Shown here piece by piece: positions 37,301-50,100 of a stretch of DNA of 64,000 nucleotides. The notes under the pieces are model-generated. The model was not told the origin of the DNA. It did not search any database and saw nothing but the letters and a program-made list of their open reading frames with translations. The translations under genes were made by a program, and so were the position numbers. Numbering within the stretch: position 1 is the stretch's first letter; each line of letters starts with the position of its first letter. Origin of the DNA: Chrysoperla carnea (taxonomy: Eukaryota; Arthropoda; Insecta; Neuroptera; Chrysopidae); contig NC_058342.1 in NCBI RefSeq assembly GCF_905475395.1, forward strand, positions 26,136,640 to 26,200,639. Reading direction: 5' to 3'.

Positions 37301-40300
37301 TTTACGAAACATTATTATTATTCCCACCGCAATCATTCGAAGCGTCGTACACACATCTTCTTCGAATGTTAGTCACGGAATTTACATTAACCGAAAATCA
37401 TGCAAATACAACGACATCTTTACTACGATCTGTTTGTCACATCGAAGAATCTGTGATTTTGGGATCTTGGTTACAAGAATCTGATCATCGTACCATCGAG
37501 GATCAAGTACACTCATACAGTGCCGCCGGTTCAGGTGCTTTAGAGCATGATTCTTGCTGTTTATATCGACCTCTACCACCAAGTGATTTGGTACCAGGTC
37601 CGTTACCACTTGGGGTTGCCGTTATCGATCAAAGTATCCAGTTGTTTGGACAAATATTTTGCCGTGTTGCTAATAAACATCGTTTACAAATGCTTGAACA
37701 TTTTACTGAATGTATTAAGCATACAAAAGCATCGCGACAGGAAGCAACGCAAATTAATATATTCGCAGCTGTGTTGAGCGGTTTGAAAGGTTTCACAGAA
37801 TCGAAAACAGAGTTTGGACAAGAAGATGTGAAAAAATCAGCATCTGCACTAATCATGAGCGCTTTAATATCCCCAAATCCAATATTACGATGTTCAGCTG
37901 GTGAATCTGTGGGTCGATTAGCGCAAGTTGTAGGCGATACACGATTAACTGGTGAATTAGCTCAATCGAGCTTTGACCGTTTAAAATCCGCTCGGGATGT
38001 CGCATCTCGAACAGGTCATTCACTAGCTTTGGGATGTTTACATCGTTATGTTGGTGGCATGGGATCTTCACAATATCTGAACACGAGTGTATCAATTCTA
38101 CTTGCCTTAGCTCAAGATACAACCTCAGCAATTGTCCAAGTATGGGCGTTACATGCCCTTGCACTTATCTCCGATTCTGGTGGCCCAATGTTTCGTGGAT
38201 ATGTCGAACCTTCGCTATCCTTGATCCTGAAACTTTTACTAAATGTACCACAATCGAACGTCGATGTACATCAATGTATTGGAAAGGTTTTGTCGTCTTT
38301 GATAACGACCATTGGTCCCGAATTACAGGGTAACACGACTATGATATGTACAGCACGATCATCATTCTTATGCGCATGTGCAATCATGCAAGATCATCCT
38401 GATCCATTAGTACAAGCTGAAGCTACCGGATGCCTACAACAATTACATTTATTTGCTCCACGTCATTTGAATTTATCGTCTTTAGTACCAACTTTATGTC
38501 GAATATTATCCTCGAACCATTTGTTACTACGCAAAGCGGCAATATCTTGTTTGCGACAGTTGGTACAACGTGAAGCTAAAGAAGTATGTGAATTGGCGAT
38601 GACGTTAGCGAATGAAAGTCGCGATGCAACAAATACTGTTGAAGGACTTGTAATCACCGAAACTGGACTTCCTGGAGTGTTATTCAGTATGTTGGACACA
38701 GAAACAGATACAAAATTGATTAAAGATATACACGAAACCTTGACTAGCATGCTACAAGTTTTAGCTGCTGATAACGTTACCCAATGGCTGGGTATTTGTA
38801 AAGATGTGTTGACTATCTCCACGGAGGAACGTACTAGCATTGAAGGTAGTGAAAATGACGATGTTTGTGAAGATGAAGATGATGACCATGTTGATTTAAG
38901 TGTTGGAGGGGATGAACAAGCTTCAGCAGGATCAGTTCAACCACGCTGGCCTACTAGAGTATTCGCTGCCCAATGTGTTCGTCGTATAATAGCTTCCTGT
39001 AAATCATCAAATGCATCCCCAGCTCATTTTGACTTACACGCTGCCAAAGAGAATAAAACGGCTAAAAATGATTTCTTAGTGTTACATATTTCGAATTTAA
39101 TTCGAATGGCTTTTATAGCAGCCACAAGTGATTCAGATCAATTACGTTTGGAAGGTTTGAAAACATTACAAGAAATCATTGAGAATTTTTCAAGTGTCCC
39201 CGAACCAGAGTTTCCTGGTTATTTATTACTTGAACAATTCCAAGCGCAAGTTAGTGCTGCATTACGTCCAGCATTTTCACCAGAAACTCCATCACATGTA
39301 ACTGCAGCTGCTTGTGATGTATGTTCGACGTGGATTAGCTCTGGAGTGGCACGCGATTTAAACGATTTACGACGAGTTCATCAACTGCTTGTGTCATCCC
39401 TTACGAAATTACAGTGGCGTAATAACAATGTACAATTACATAATGAAAGTCTATCAACTTTGGAGAAGTTAGCGATTTTAAAAGCATGGGCTCAAGTGTA
39501 TATTGTTGCAATAACCGGAAATAAATCGGTACGTGATATAGCCGGAAATACTGAAAAGAAAATCGATGATTCACTATCACAAAATGGGGAAAATGAGAGC
39601 TTATTATCTTTAGTACAACCGCAGCTTGTAAGTTTATCGAAATATTGGTTTGCTGCACTACGTGATTATGCATTAATATCTTTACCTCCAGAATTTTCGA
39701 GTCAATTACCACGAGATGGTGGCGCATTTTATACAAACGATACAGTATATTCATCTCGAGGACATTATTTAGTTTTATGGCCTCCAATACTTCATGCAGC
39801 TGCGTTATGGCTAACCAAAAATGTGAATAATCCTGATACAGATCGAGATGATCAAATCGATAATGTGTGTAACGATGAAAGTGATCGTCGAAATGAAAAT
39901 ATTCAATTTGTTAACACAATTTCGGATAAATTTTATCTATTATTTGGTATTTGCATGAAGACACTAAGTGCGCCGAATGTCAGTGAATCACTTGATAAAG
40001 TAATGCAATGTTTACAAGGTTTACTATCGTTGGTCTCATCTGAATGGGCACAAAGCTTACTAATAGCGGATGGGGCATATCCAATTGAGCTATGTTCTGT
40101 GCTATATCGATTATTGATGGTACACGATAATCACACTGCCCAAATTTTATGCGTAAAAATTGTTATGCATATAATTGACGCATTACAAAAACAATTGGAT
40201 CAAGGCGAAGCTACAGAAGATGATATTGCTGCAATTACTGAAGCGATTATTTGTGTTACTTTTGGTATATTGGTACGTCATTTTCCACAAATTCAACCAC

Positions 40301-43010
40301 GTATTAGTGCATCATTAGGTGTGACTGTGTCACAGAGCGCTACGAATCACGATCTATCTGGCATCGTTGTTGCGACATGCTTTCAAATGTTGGAACGTAT
40401 ACCGCAATTGTGTACTCAAAAAGAACGTGAGTATTTTGAAAGGGATTCATTCTCAAAACTTGAAGGTAAATGTACAATCTCGAATATAAAATATGATTTG
40501 CAAATAGATATGGCTTAAAAAGAGTTGCCAAGAGGGACCAGGTGGTCGGCTGGATGGAAAATAATGAAAACCTGTATACGACGAGTTTCTTTTTTAAGTT
40601 GACTTATGCTTGAAACTCGAAAAAAGACTTTTATCGAATAAATGCTCTTCAAGCGAAAAATGTTGGGTGTGAATGCACATCTTAAACAGACATTAAACTT
40701 GACCTAGGTTTTCAAGCTCAATGAAAAACTTACTCTACTTAGAAAGTTGTTATTGATTAAAAAAATTAACTGTTTTTCTGTAAAAGTTTTGTTCGAAACA
40801 TTTTTTCGCAAACCGTACAGTTTAGGGAAAACGGACTGAAAAGTTTTTCCCAAAATGATTTTTTCTAATCAAACTTATTATTTCGTATAATTGTTTCTAG
40901 GAAATTTAGCCACTATTCGAAAAATTTAAAAAAAAAAAAACTATTCGGTTTACAAAAAAATTTTTCAAACAGAAAATGTTTACGTATTTATAAAGAACAA
41001 CTTTCTAATTTAAAGCGGGTGGTCATAATTGAAGCATCTTCCTCGATTAAATTTATTTATCGAGTTGCAAGAAAATGGGAAGCATTATATCAGGGAATTT
41101 CGAGAAAATGTAAGATATTCTCATTCCACGAAATGAGAATTACAAAATAGCCACCAAGTCCCAAATTGTTTGGATAAATTAATCAAATTTTATTCGATTT
41201 CAGTGGAATTTTTTTAAACAATGCTTCCTTCCCCCAATCCCTAATTCATTAATTACATATCTGAAGTTTTGAGAGTTTAAATCCCAAAATTTCTTCATAA
41301 AATCATAAAATTAAATTAAATATTTTTCAATTTTCAGAAGCCATTGAAATTGTATCCCTAATATTGTATTTAATAACAGAAGTAATTCGGGAATACGCAA
41401 CAAAATGCAATAATAATCCCGTAAATAATCATGTTCCTGTTCAAGCAATTTTACAATGTTTACGTACAATTGCCGCCCAAGGAACAAAACAAGAGAGTGA
41501 TGAATGGACAAATTTATTAAAAAGCGCACTTGGAAAAATTATTGGATTTGCCAAAATTAGTAAGTTCAATTCGTAAAAATAAGGAGGTTATCTCAAAATA
41601 AAAGTTCAATAATTAAAATTTTTTTTGAATTCACCAGGTGCTGAAGAAGAGAAAATTGATGAAATTACTATAATGTTAACAATTGGTGTATTTGCAATTC
41701 ATGCCCCCTTAGAAGTAGTTTGTACCCCAAGTTTATTGTACCCCTGTATTAACTATATTAATCAATGTTTCCAAAGTGAAAATTTAACTGTAAGTATATT
41801 CAAATTGATGCTCGTTTTTAACCACCGACGCAAAAAAAGGGACTGCTGGACTATATAATGACTACTATGTGTGTGTGTGTCTATCTGTGGCACTGTAACT
41901 CTTGAAAGGTGGCTTGATCGAAAATGTTCTTAGCTATCTTTCAAGAAAATCGGTCGGATTTTTTAGATTTGGATTGCATCATTTAATGTTAGCGCTAAAC
42001 AAAGTCAGTTCAATTGAATTAATTCCGCTTAGCGCTAACATTAAATTCCACGTTGTTTAAAACTTTGCGCATGTTTTTTTTTTTTTTTTAGGTAAAAACA
42101 AAGTCGATTCAAACATTACGATCAATTTTAATGCAATCTGAAACGAATATTAAAGTGGCGTATGTTCGAGCAATGGGTCCTGTTTTAATTGAGCGTTTAC
42201 ATTCAGATTCAGCGCGATTAATACTCACCGAATCGGAGTTATTGGTGACCTTAGAAATTATAGGAACAATTGAAATTTTAGTCAATTTAGCAAGTATTAA
42301 CTATCGTAAGTATTTTGACAAGTTTTATCAAATCAGGATAGAGAAGAAAAATATCTGTCAGCGTTCATCAGGAAGCGACGAACCTTATAGTTTAATTAAT
42401 TTTTCACGTAAATCAATTTTTGACATCGTAAACTTAGTTTTTCTTTTCTATCCTTTTTTTTTTGAGTTGAAATTCAATTAATTTGTTTAAAAAAAATCCT
42501 TAATTTTGCTTAAAATTTGGAGATATTGCACAAAGTAAGTATAAAAATTTTCGTTGGGACGAAAAATGATTTTAATTCTTAATTTATTAATTTTAAGGAA
42601 ATCATATTCTGTCAATGGTTGTGGCGATTTTGGTCAGCTTTTTATTAGATCCAAAAGAACGTGCTTCATCAAATAAGTTTGGTGTTTCGTTACATGATAA
42701 CAGTTTACAATGGTTAATGAAAATTGGTCCGAAATATCCACAGGTAAATATTTGATTCATTCTAGAATTACAATTTCAAAAAATGATCCCTTTTAGTGCT
42801 AAATCGTACCACTACATATTTAAATAATTATGTTTTATTTTGTAGGAGTTTAAAGTGGTCATTGGTCAGTCGATGCATATGAAAACAAAATTGGAAAATG
42901 CGATAAGAAGTACACAACAAACCCAAGTTAAAATTGAATCGCCTACAAAGAATAACACACTTCAACAGCCATCGATTAAATTGAAAACTGATTTTAGTAA
43001 CTTTTCATAG
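34305..43010 (+). CDS. HEATR5B: HEAT repeat-containing protein 5B
   Basis: Nine coding exons: 34305-34433, 34500-34711, 35251-35851, 36223-40465, 41338-41559, 41638-41789, 42092-42305, 42598-42743, 42846-43010 (stop TAG). Total 6,084 nt, 2,027 aa, close to the human length of about 2,070. The family protein binds AP-1/aftiphilin and works in clathrin-dependent endosome and trans-Golgi traffic, and in flies also in dynein-linked mRNP or membrane transport. The start ATG gives [18 protein letters not shown]; the second ATG at 34308 could equally be used and aligns with the human MELAHS start. Conserved landmarks: [74 protein letters not shown] and the C-terminal IKLKT. An acidic linker (EDEDDDHVD) sits near 38,870. 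Exon 4 alone is 4,243 bp, whereas flanking exons are 129-601 bp. The protein is almost wholly alpha-helical HEAT solenoid. Confidence 0.96.
34960..35060. repeat. Family C-like fragment
   Basis: Contains ATCAACGACCCCAAAAACCC, resembling the inverted family C motif. It lies in a HEATR5B intron; the open frame over it is not coding. Confidence 0.4.
41982..42045. repeat. Perfect 17 bp inverted repeat, 30 nt loop
   Basis: The arms TTTAATGTTAGCGCTAA (41982-41998) and its exact complement (42029-42045) lie in the HEATR5B intron between exons 6 and 7, about 46 bp upstream of the acceptor. Confidence 0.85.
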
Positions 43011-43911
43011 ATTTCTAATATTTATTAACAAGACTGGTCTTATCTAAAAAAAAATTTATGTTTACAAATTCCAAAAATATAAAAAAAAATTATACTAAAA
43101 AAATTATTTAAAACAAAGTATATACAAATATATATAATTAGAAAATTCTTGTTTTATCTTTTACATCTTGTACTTCCATATTTGTGAACAGGTCCGAATT
43201 TAGGCAAAATTTGTAAGGGGTAAAGTAATCAAAAATTCTAAAAAGCTAAAATTAAAGCTTTAATAAAAGACAACGGAGTCTTAACTACAGAGATAACTGG
43301 ACTATAGCCGCATGGGCATACGATAATTATTTGTCTAAGAGGCAATTAAATTCAATAATATTCTGTGCTAGGACGTTGCAGGAGTAGGGTGCAAAATTTC
43401 CCAGCTAAATATAAAGACAAATAATACCTAGCCCTACGCCTAAGGCTGAATTCCAGAGATGCCAGTCTATTTAGGGAACAAATATTTACAAAAATATGAA
43501 AAAGGTTTCGAAATATATTTTAAAAGGTATAAATAGTCTGATATACCACATTTCGATCGCTTAAAAGTAATTACAGTTTTAGCTAAAGGCTTGGATAGCT
43601 CCCCAAGAAAAGTTTTTATAGTACGACAAATAATCCTAAAAATTTTACTGTACAAAATTTGGCCCTGTTTAAAATAACCACTACCCTCCATGTTAAAAAT
43701 GGTTGCAGCGTCAACTGGATAAATAGATGAACCCATTCTTAATCAAATGACATCGTTTGTAATTCTACTTCGATTTTTTAAGTCGATAAATAGAAAGTTA
43801 ATGTAATCGGGTCAAGAAAAAGAAGCTCCCTATCCACAAACTTTGAGGTTTTACGTTTCAGAGTACGTAAATTATCAAAAATGCAAAAAAGGGGGTGAAA
43901 TACGATTTTTA

Positions 43912-44173
43912 AACCATGTATATGAAATATACATAGTATATTAAGTTTAGTCCCAAGTTTGTAACGCTTAAAAATATTGATGCTACAAAAAAAATTTTGG
44001 TATAGGTGCTCATAGAATCACCTAATTAGTCCATTTCCGGTTGTCTGTCTGTCTGTCCGTCTGTCATCACGATTACTCAAAAACGAAAAGAGTTATCAAG
44101 TTGAAATTTTTATAGCGTGCTGAGGACGTAAAAAGTGAGGTCAAGTTCGTAAATGAGCAACATAGGTCAATTG
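43912..44173 (-). repeat. Family A repeat truncated at a C run
   Basis: Inverted copy from ACCATGTATATGAAATATAC to AGCAACATAGGTCAATTG, where homology ends in a run of 17 C (44174-44190). Confidence 0.75.
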
Positions 44174-44214
44174 CCCCCCCCCCCCCCCCGTATGTCATTA
44201 CAGTTCTATGTCAA

Positions 44215-44550
44215 TACAGTACATCCCTATGTATTATAAATGTGAAAGTAAGGATGTTTGTTTCTTACACTTTCACGCAAAGCGAATGGATTTGAATGCA
44301 ACTGTACAACAATATGGCTCATACATCAGAATAATACATGAGCTATAATTTTTAAGATATATTAAACAATTTATTCTGACATTTTACTGCTCCATCATTT
44401 TGAACCATAAATTAAAGATTTATCCCTTCGAGTGTCCTGGAAGGGGAATAAGTGAGATCAAGAGAGGTGGAGGCTTTAAAGCGGTGGTTTTTACTATTGA
44501 GCCCAGTGAAGCAAGCGGGCGGATATCAAGCTAATAAATCTATATTTTCG
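44215..44550 (+). repeat. Dispersed element ending GCAAGCGGGCGGATATC
   Basis: Begins near TATTATAAATGTGAAAGTAA, contains TTACACTTTCACGCAAAGCG and ends CAGTGAAGCAAGCGGGCGGA. This combination resembles a widespread insect dispersed repeat; the assignment is from memory and only one copy is present here. Confidence 0.4.
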
Positions 44551-44803
44551 GGGAAAATGTCTAAAAGTACAGGATGGAAGGGTAAAAACATACAAATATT
44601 TTTTATAGAAAAAACATATTTTATTTGAGTTTTTTATATTATTCAGTTCACAAAAAATTTTCCTAAATTATTAATAACTACAAATTAATTAATTATAAAT
44701 CACATAAAAATCACTTAATTATTTTTTCTTTCAATATATATATTTTATAGTGACTAGTTAAACAATATTAATAATAATTTTTTTTTTTTTTTTTATATAA
44801 ATA

Positions 44804-45279
44804 AAAGTCAAAATCGGTTATATCAACATAACGAATATAGTGACCAACCATCAGTAGAATTAGTTGTCTATAACGATAAGTAAATCTCATTTTTCATTTA
44901 AATGAACATAAAAAGAAAGTAGTTTGAAATAAATTTACTTAAATTTTTTTTTCAATAAAACAAGCGTGAAATGGGGAACGGTCAATTGAAAAAAATTCAC
45001 CCCCCCCCCCCCTTACATAGATAGCGTTCTAACTCCATCTTTTGGGTGTTCCCATTGGAGGATTTTCCCTAAGCCAAACTAAATAACATAAGATTAATTA
45101 AATCTAATTAAAATTAATCTGCCTCTGGGTGTACCAGCGCTGTTATTTTGATGATCGGGCTATATTTTCCGCGAAGAAGAATAATTTTTAAAGCCTACCA
45201 AATTATCTCCAAGTTATATTTCTCTCTGTTCGATAACCATAATTGTACGGTCTCCTGTCGTTATAACCGATTTCGACTG
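44804..45279. mobile_element. Pogo-like TIR element
   Basis: Left end AAAGTCAAAATCGGTTATAT, right end (inverted) CAGTCGAAATCGGTTATAAC preceded by TA. Inside is a run of C (45000-45012). No transposase frame. Confidence 0.65.
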
Positions 45280-45952
45280 TAGTGTATATAAACGTTGCCT
45301 CCCCATACACCTCTCTTCAACTAACAGCAACAAAAAGGGTTTATTTTTTAAGTTAAACACACACTCTTTTTTTTTAAGTAACACGTCGACATTGAGTTTG
45401 TTCAACACATGTTAAATAAATTTTTCTACAGAATTTGATCCACTGATTTCAAATTAGACTTTGCAATTACTTTATCGTGACTACTTTACGAAAAATTTTA
45501 TCTTAAAACATTTTCGCTGTGTTCGAATTCCTGCAACAATATCGAACAATTTATTTCCAGAATCTGAAATAACTATTCTTCTCTTTCAAATCTCCTCCGG
45601 TGAAATTTTCGATTTCAAAATTTTATATTATTTTATAAATGTATCCATTCTTCTCGATTTCTTGGAGAAAAACAATTCAATATGAATTTTGAAGGAAGAA
45701 ACCAATTTTACAAATGCCGTTAGGCATTTTGTGAAAAAAAATTGCCTCACATCATTACAGATAATTCGAACACAGCGAAAAACAGGTTTTTTTATTTTAA
45801 AAATAAAATTTATCCAAAATTAAACATGACAAAGTATTTTTGAGGTGATTTTCGAAATTATCGCATTAAATTCTCTAAGAAAATTTACTTCACATCCATT
45901 TAACAAAAAATAATAATTGGTTGAACTGTGTTATTTATGCAGGATGTTTGGG

Positions 45953-46213
45953 AAACATATTGTAAATAATATTAAGTATAAAATAATAACTTTAACATAT
46001 TGTAAATAATATTAAGTATAAAATAAAGCTTATTACATAACTGTAAATAAGCTTTATTTTAATTAATAATAATAATAACTTTAACATATTGTAAATAATA
46101 TTAAGAATAAAATAAAGCTTATTATATAACTGTAAATAAGCTTTATTTTAATTAATAATAATAATAACTTTAACATATTGTAAATAATATTAAGTATAAA
46201 ATAAAGCTTATAT
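45953..46213. repeat. 89 bp tandem array with a hairpin in each unit
   Basis: Units start at 45991, 46080 and 46169 (TTTAACATATTGTAAATAAT), preceded by a partial unit. Complete units hold a perfect 15 bp inverted repeat, AAAATAAAGCTTATT and its complement (46020-46034 and 46046-46060), with an 11 nt loop. Copies differ by one or two bases. Confidence 0.9.
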
Positions 46214-46513
46214 AAATTATACGGCTATAGGGTATAGGGCTATAGGGTATATGTATATGTAACAGGGAAATCATAATTAAAATAAGAAAAACAATTTTTA
46301 AGAACATAAAAAAAACATTTGACCATATTTTCAAAGATATCAACTTCGAATTTTTTGAACCATTTACAAATTGTCTGTTCGTATTTTAAAGTAAATTTTT
46401 CTTATTTTAAAATGAAAAGGGGGTCTGAGTAGTGATTTTAACCTACAAAATAGATCAAATTATCTGATTATTTGGTTCCTTTTTACTGCTATTAGTCTAA
46501 GAGCTTATAAACT

Positions 46514-46773
46514 ATCCGACTAACACGCTTCTCACAAAGCTAGAAAGTTTAAATAATGTTTTATTTATCGGTCAATTATGATAGCATCGTTCTGGCTGCC
46601 ATCTTGCGCTTGCGTCATTATCCTTTTGTAAATATCGTATCTCTTTCTGACATTATATATCGGGAATGATGACGCTTTCGCGAGATGCAAACCAGAACGG
46701 TACTTTCTTAATTGACCGATAATAGAGACCATTAACAAATTTTTTAGCTTTGTGGGAAACGAGTTAACCGGAT
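46514..46773. mobile_element. Foldback MITE, about 260 bp
   Basis: The ends ATCCGACTAACACGCTTCTC and (inverted) ATCCGGTTAACTCGTTTCCC both continue with CACAAAGCTA. The arms stay alignable for over 100 bp, including TATCGGTCAATTA and CGTTCTGG. No coding capacity. Confidence 0.75.
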
Positions 46774-47161
46774 GCTTCACTAGCTCTCCTACTATTCATT
46801 AAAAGTGTTAATGGATTCAATGTTTTTGAGGATTTTTATTTCCAAAGTTAAAATATTTCAATAATACAACATTTACAGGACCGTAACTGACACTTTTGGT
46901 AAGCATGTAAAGAAGGAATTTTAACCAAACAGACAATTTGGCTAAAAGGTCTTTAACAGAACTCAGACAGAGGGGAATAGTTTAATGTAACTCTAGTTAT
47001 TGAATAACTTAAAAATAAACTAGCCAATATAAAATAACCCGCTTAACATAATTATTAACCCCCTTAACGATGGGATCATATTCCATTCAGTAAAAGGGTA
47101 TCCCTGTTTTCCCATTTAAAAATTAAAAAAATACAATTGTAACAAAGAGAAAAAAAATTCT

Positions 47162-50100
47162 TTAAGGTTCTTTCGAAGTGTTCCATTCCGGTTCGGATGA
47201 TATTAATTTTTCGACGACGTTCTCATATTTTATGAAGAGACCCTTAAATTGCTCTTCAATATCGTTTAAGGATATTGCCGGTCGACCTAGGAATTCTTCA
47301 TGAGAGCGTAATCCATGACGTCGTTGTTTTTGTGTGAGAAAATTTGTATCATTCTGTAAAATATACTTCGATTAATTTTTTAGCAAAAATTCATATTTAC
47401 AATCAACAAAAGTTTTTAATTGTTTAAACACCTTGCATATACGTCATTGGGTATCAATGTTTGAACTGTTAACAATTATTTAGGTTTAAAGGTTAGGATT
47501 TAGGTTATAATTATTAAGTCATCTAAAACATTTGCTAGCACAAGACTGTCGAACGCCCTTAAATGATATGGATACAGGAACACAGGAACATTTAAGGGAA
47601 TTCTGAAGCCAACGAGCTTGCTGGGGCATTCGGCAGTTTCGTTTACGAACTGCAAGCTGCTTCTGAATGAGGATATTTTAAAAACGGTCAACCTTAGATG
47701 GTGGGAAAAACGCATTTGTGGTACTACAAGTCAGGTATGATCGAAGTACAATGATAAGTGTTATGAAAATTTTATCTCACTTTAAAGGACACTGGCTAGG
47801 CGGCAGACACGTGGGGAGAAGATGGCGGCTAACCTTTCTTGCACGACTTCTCCCAGTTAACAGTTTTAAATTTTTCATAGAGTAGAGATAATTCTTTTTT
47901 GATTCTAACCTAACCGCCTCTTTTTTAAATAAGACATAAATGACTGAAGTACAAGGTGCGGCGTAGACTTGACTTCGTTCGAAAGATCAATACTTAAAAT
48001 TTTATTTTCTGTCGAAAATAAAAAATGTCCTACCAGCGACGAACACTCGTTTACCATAGAGACCTAGTTTCCAATAATATTCGCTCAACAGACCTTTCGT
48101 AATTACGGACAGACTGACGGTGGACTCGAATTAATTAAATATCTTTATGATGATTGTCTTTGCCAAAATTTCTATTTTTTCCATTAATATTTCTAAGCGT
48201 TATTAATTAAATTTAACCTCGTAAATTTCATATATGCAGGGTAAAAGAATAAAGGCGATATGTGGACAAATTACTTGGGTTTTTGGGATCAACCAATCAT
48301 GTTCAGCCTTAATTAATTTCGCAACTATACGCAATCCATATTTGTGAAACAAACTTTTATATTCGCTTGGAATGTTATGATTCTGTGATAAATTACGTAA
48401 TAAATATCCATGTGCTTGACTATTTTCCTTGGAGGATAATTCAGATTTATATCCATTAAATATCGTATTACGATTATCGTGATTGCGTATCTCATTTGTA
48501 TGAAATGGGATATTCAACTTTTTGCGTATTTCTTGACTATTTTCCTTGGAGGATAATTCAGATTTATATCCATTAAATATCGTATTACGATTATCGTGAG
48601 TGCGTATCTCATTTGTATGAAATGGGATATTCAAACTTTTGCGTATTTCATGAGATCGTTTAGCACGCAAATTGCGTAAATCATGATTTTGTGTATTACG
48701 TCGATTGCGAAAACTATATCCATAATTTTCTTGATTACACTGGTTGGTAAGATTGATTTCATATCCAGTAGGTTTTTGGGAAAAGGACTTGGATTTAGGC
48801 TGGAAAATATCAGAAAAAATTTAGGTAAGATACAGAGTTTTATGGAAATAGGAGGCAATAAATTTTTTTTCACGAATTTTTGCAAATTTCTAGAGAATGG
48901 ACGTACCCCCTTAATTTATAAGAAAAACTTGACCTAAAAAATTAAATTATCGAGATCATTTGACGATTGGATCGATTTTTAATGTTAACTCGCAAATACT
49001 CACCTAATCGTTAAATGACCCTGTTTTTGAATTTTCTGGGCCAAAATCATCTTATAAGTTTTATCGAAATTAAAAAAAAAAAAAATTTTCTTAAATTTTT
49101 TCCCGTTAGACAAGTGAAACTTCCAAATTAAAAAAGTCCCTACCCAAGAAGGCTTTTTGAATGTCTAAGATCCATCACTAGAACTTATAACACCCACGTT
49201 TTGTATGCCGGGGGGCTAAAAATTGTAAAAAATCATGAAAAAATTCAATTTTCCAAGATTTGGAAAACCATGGATACAATACTATAGAACTGTAAAGTTG
49301 TCGCCAAACGGCTAATAGCAATAAAGAGACGCAGATAAAGTAGGTCCATATAACTGTCTTTGTCTCTCTTATATACCTACATTTTCTGTCTCTTACTACC
49401 TGTCTCACTGCCATGGAGGTTATAAAGAAGGAGAACGATCGCTATAGAAAATATTGTCCCCAAAATATGGACAAAATCAGTGAGGCGCTGGGATCGCTAA
49501 GTTGTCTCATTAAAAGCGGGCTGTTGTGCGCTAATTTCAAATGATCTATCAACGTTTAATATACGTGTATATAATATCATTCAAAGAAAAAAAAAGCAAA
49601 TAGTGAAATTATTATTATTATTTACTAATGAATAAATTATAAATTATCTATTCTACTTTATATATTTATCTATACTACTCTATAAATTTGAATGGTACTA
49701 ACTTCATCTACTTGTACTCATAAACAGCTAACTTCGCAGATACTACTTACCGACGACAGCGCGGCTGGTGGCTGAAAAATGAACTATAAGTTCTACAAGT
49801 TTTCAGGGACAGGCGCGCTAATGCGTTAGCGCGTAGCGATCGTTCTCCTCTCTAACCTCTATGTTCACTGCGGTCAAGAATTTACTTATTGCGTTTACTA
49901 TGTCTATACAGCTCTATGGTATTATCTATATGGATAAAGGATAAAACTGAGTTTATAAGGTAAATTAGATCCAATAAATTTAACAATTTATTTAATTTAA
50001 CGCTTGGACGAGATTTATTTCTGAGAAAAACGATTTCTCTAACACGTTTTTGCAGTGATTGATTTAAAGGGAGGAGCAGTTGGCCACTGGGCCTACAAAA

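Larger units (their letters stand above)
43011..47161. other. Convergent spacer between HEATR5B and HAT1, repeat-rich
   Basis: Both neighbours end here. Contents: unassigned sequence 43011-43900; a truncated family A copy (43912-44173) ending in a 17 nt C run; a dispersed element around 44215-44550; a pogo-like element (44804-45279); an 89 bp tandem array (45953-46213); and a foldback MITE (46514-46773). No coding exon was recognised. Confidence 0.75.

Noticed and set aside
37209-37484. Open frames in other phases and on the opposite strand across the HEATR5B large exon (37209-39787)
   Set aside because: Shadows of the 4.2 kb coding exon.
46000-46213. CRISPR array
   Set aside because: Adjacent repeats without unique spacers in a eukaryotic genome; a tandem minisatellite.
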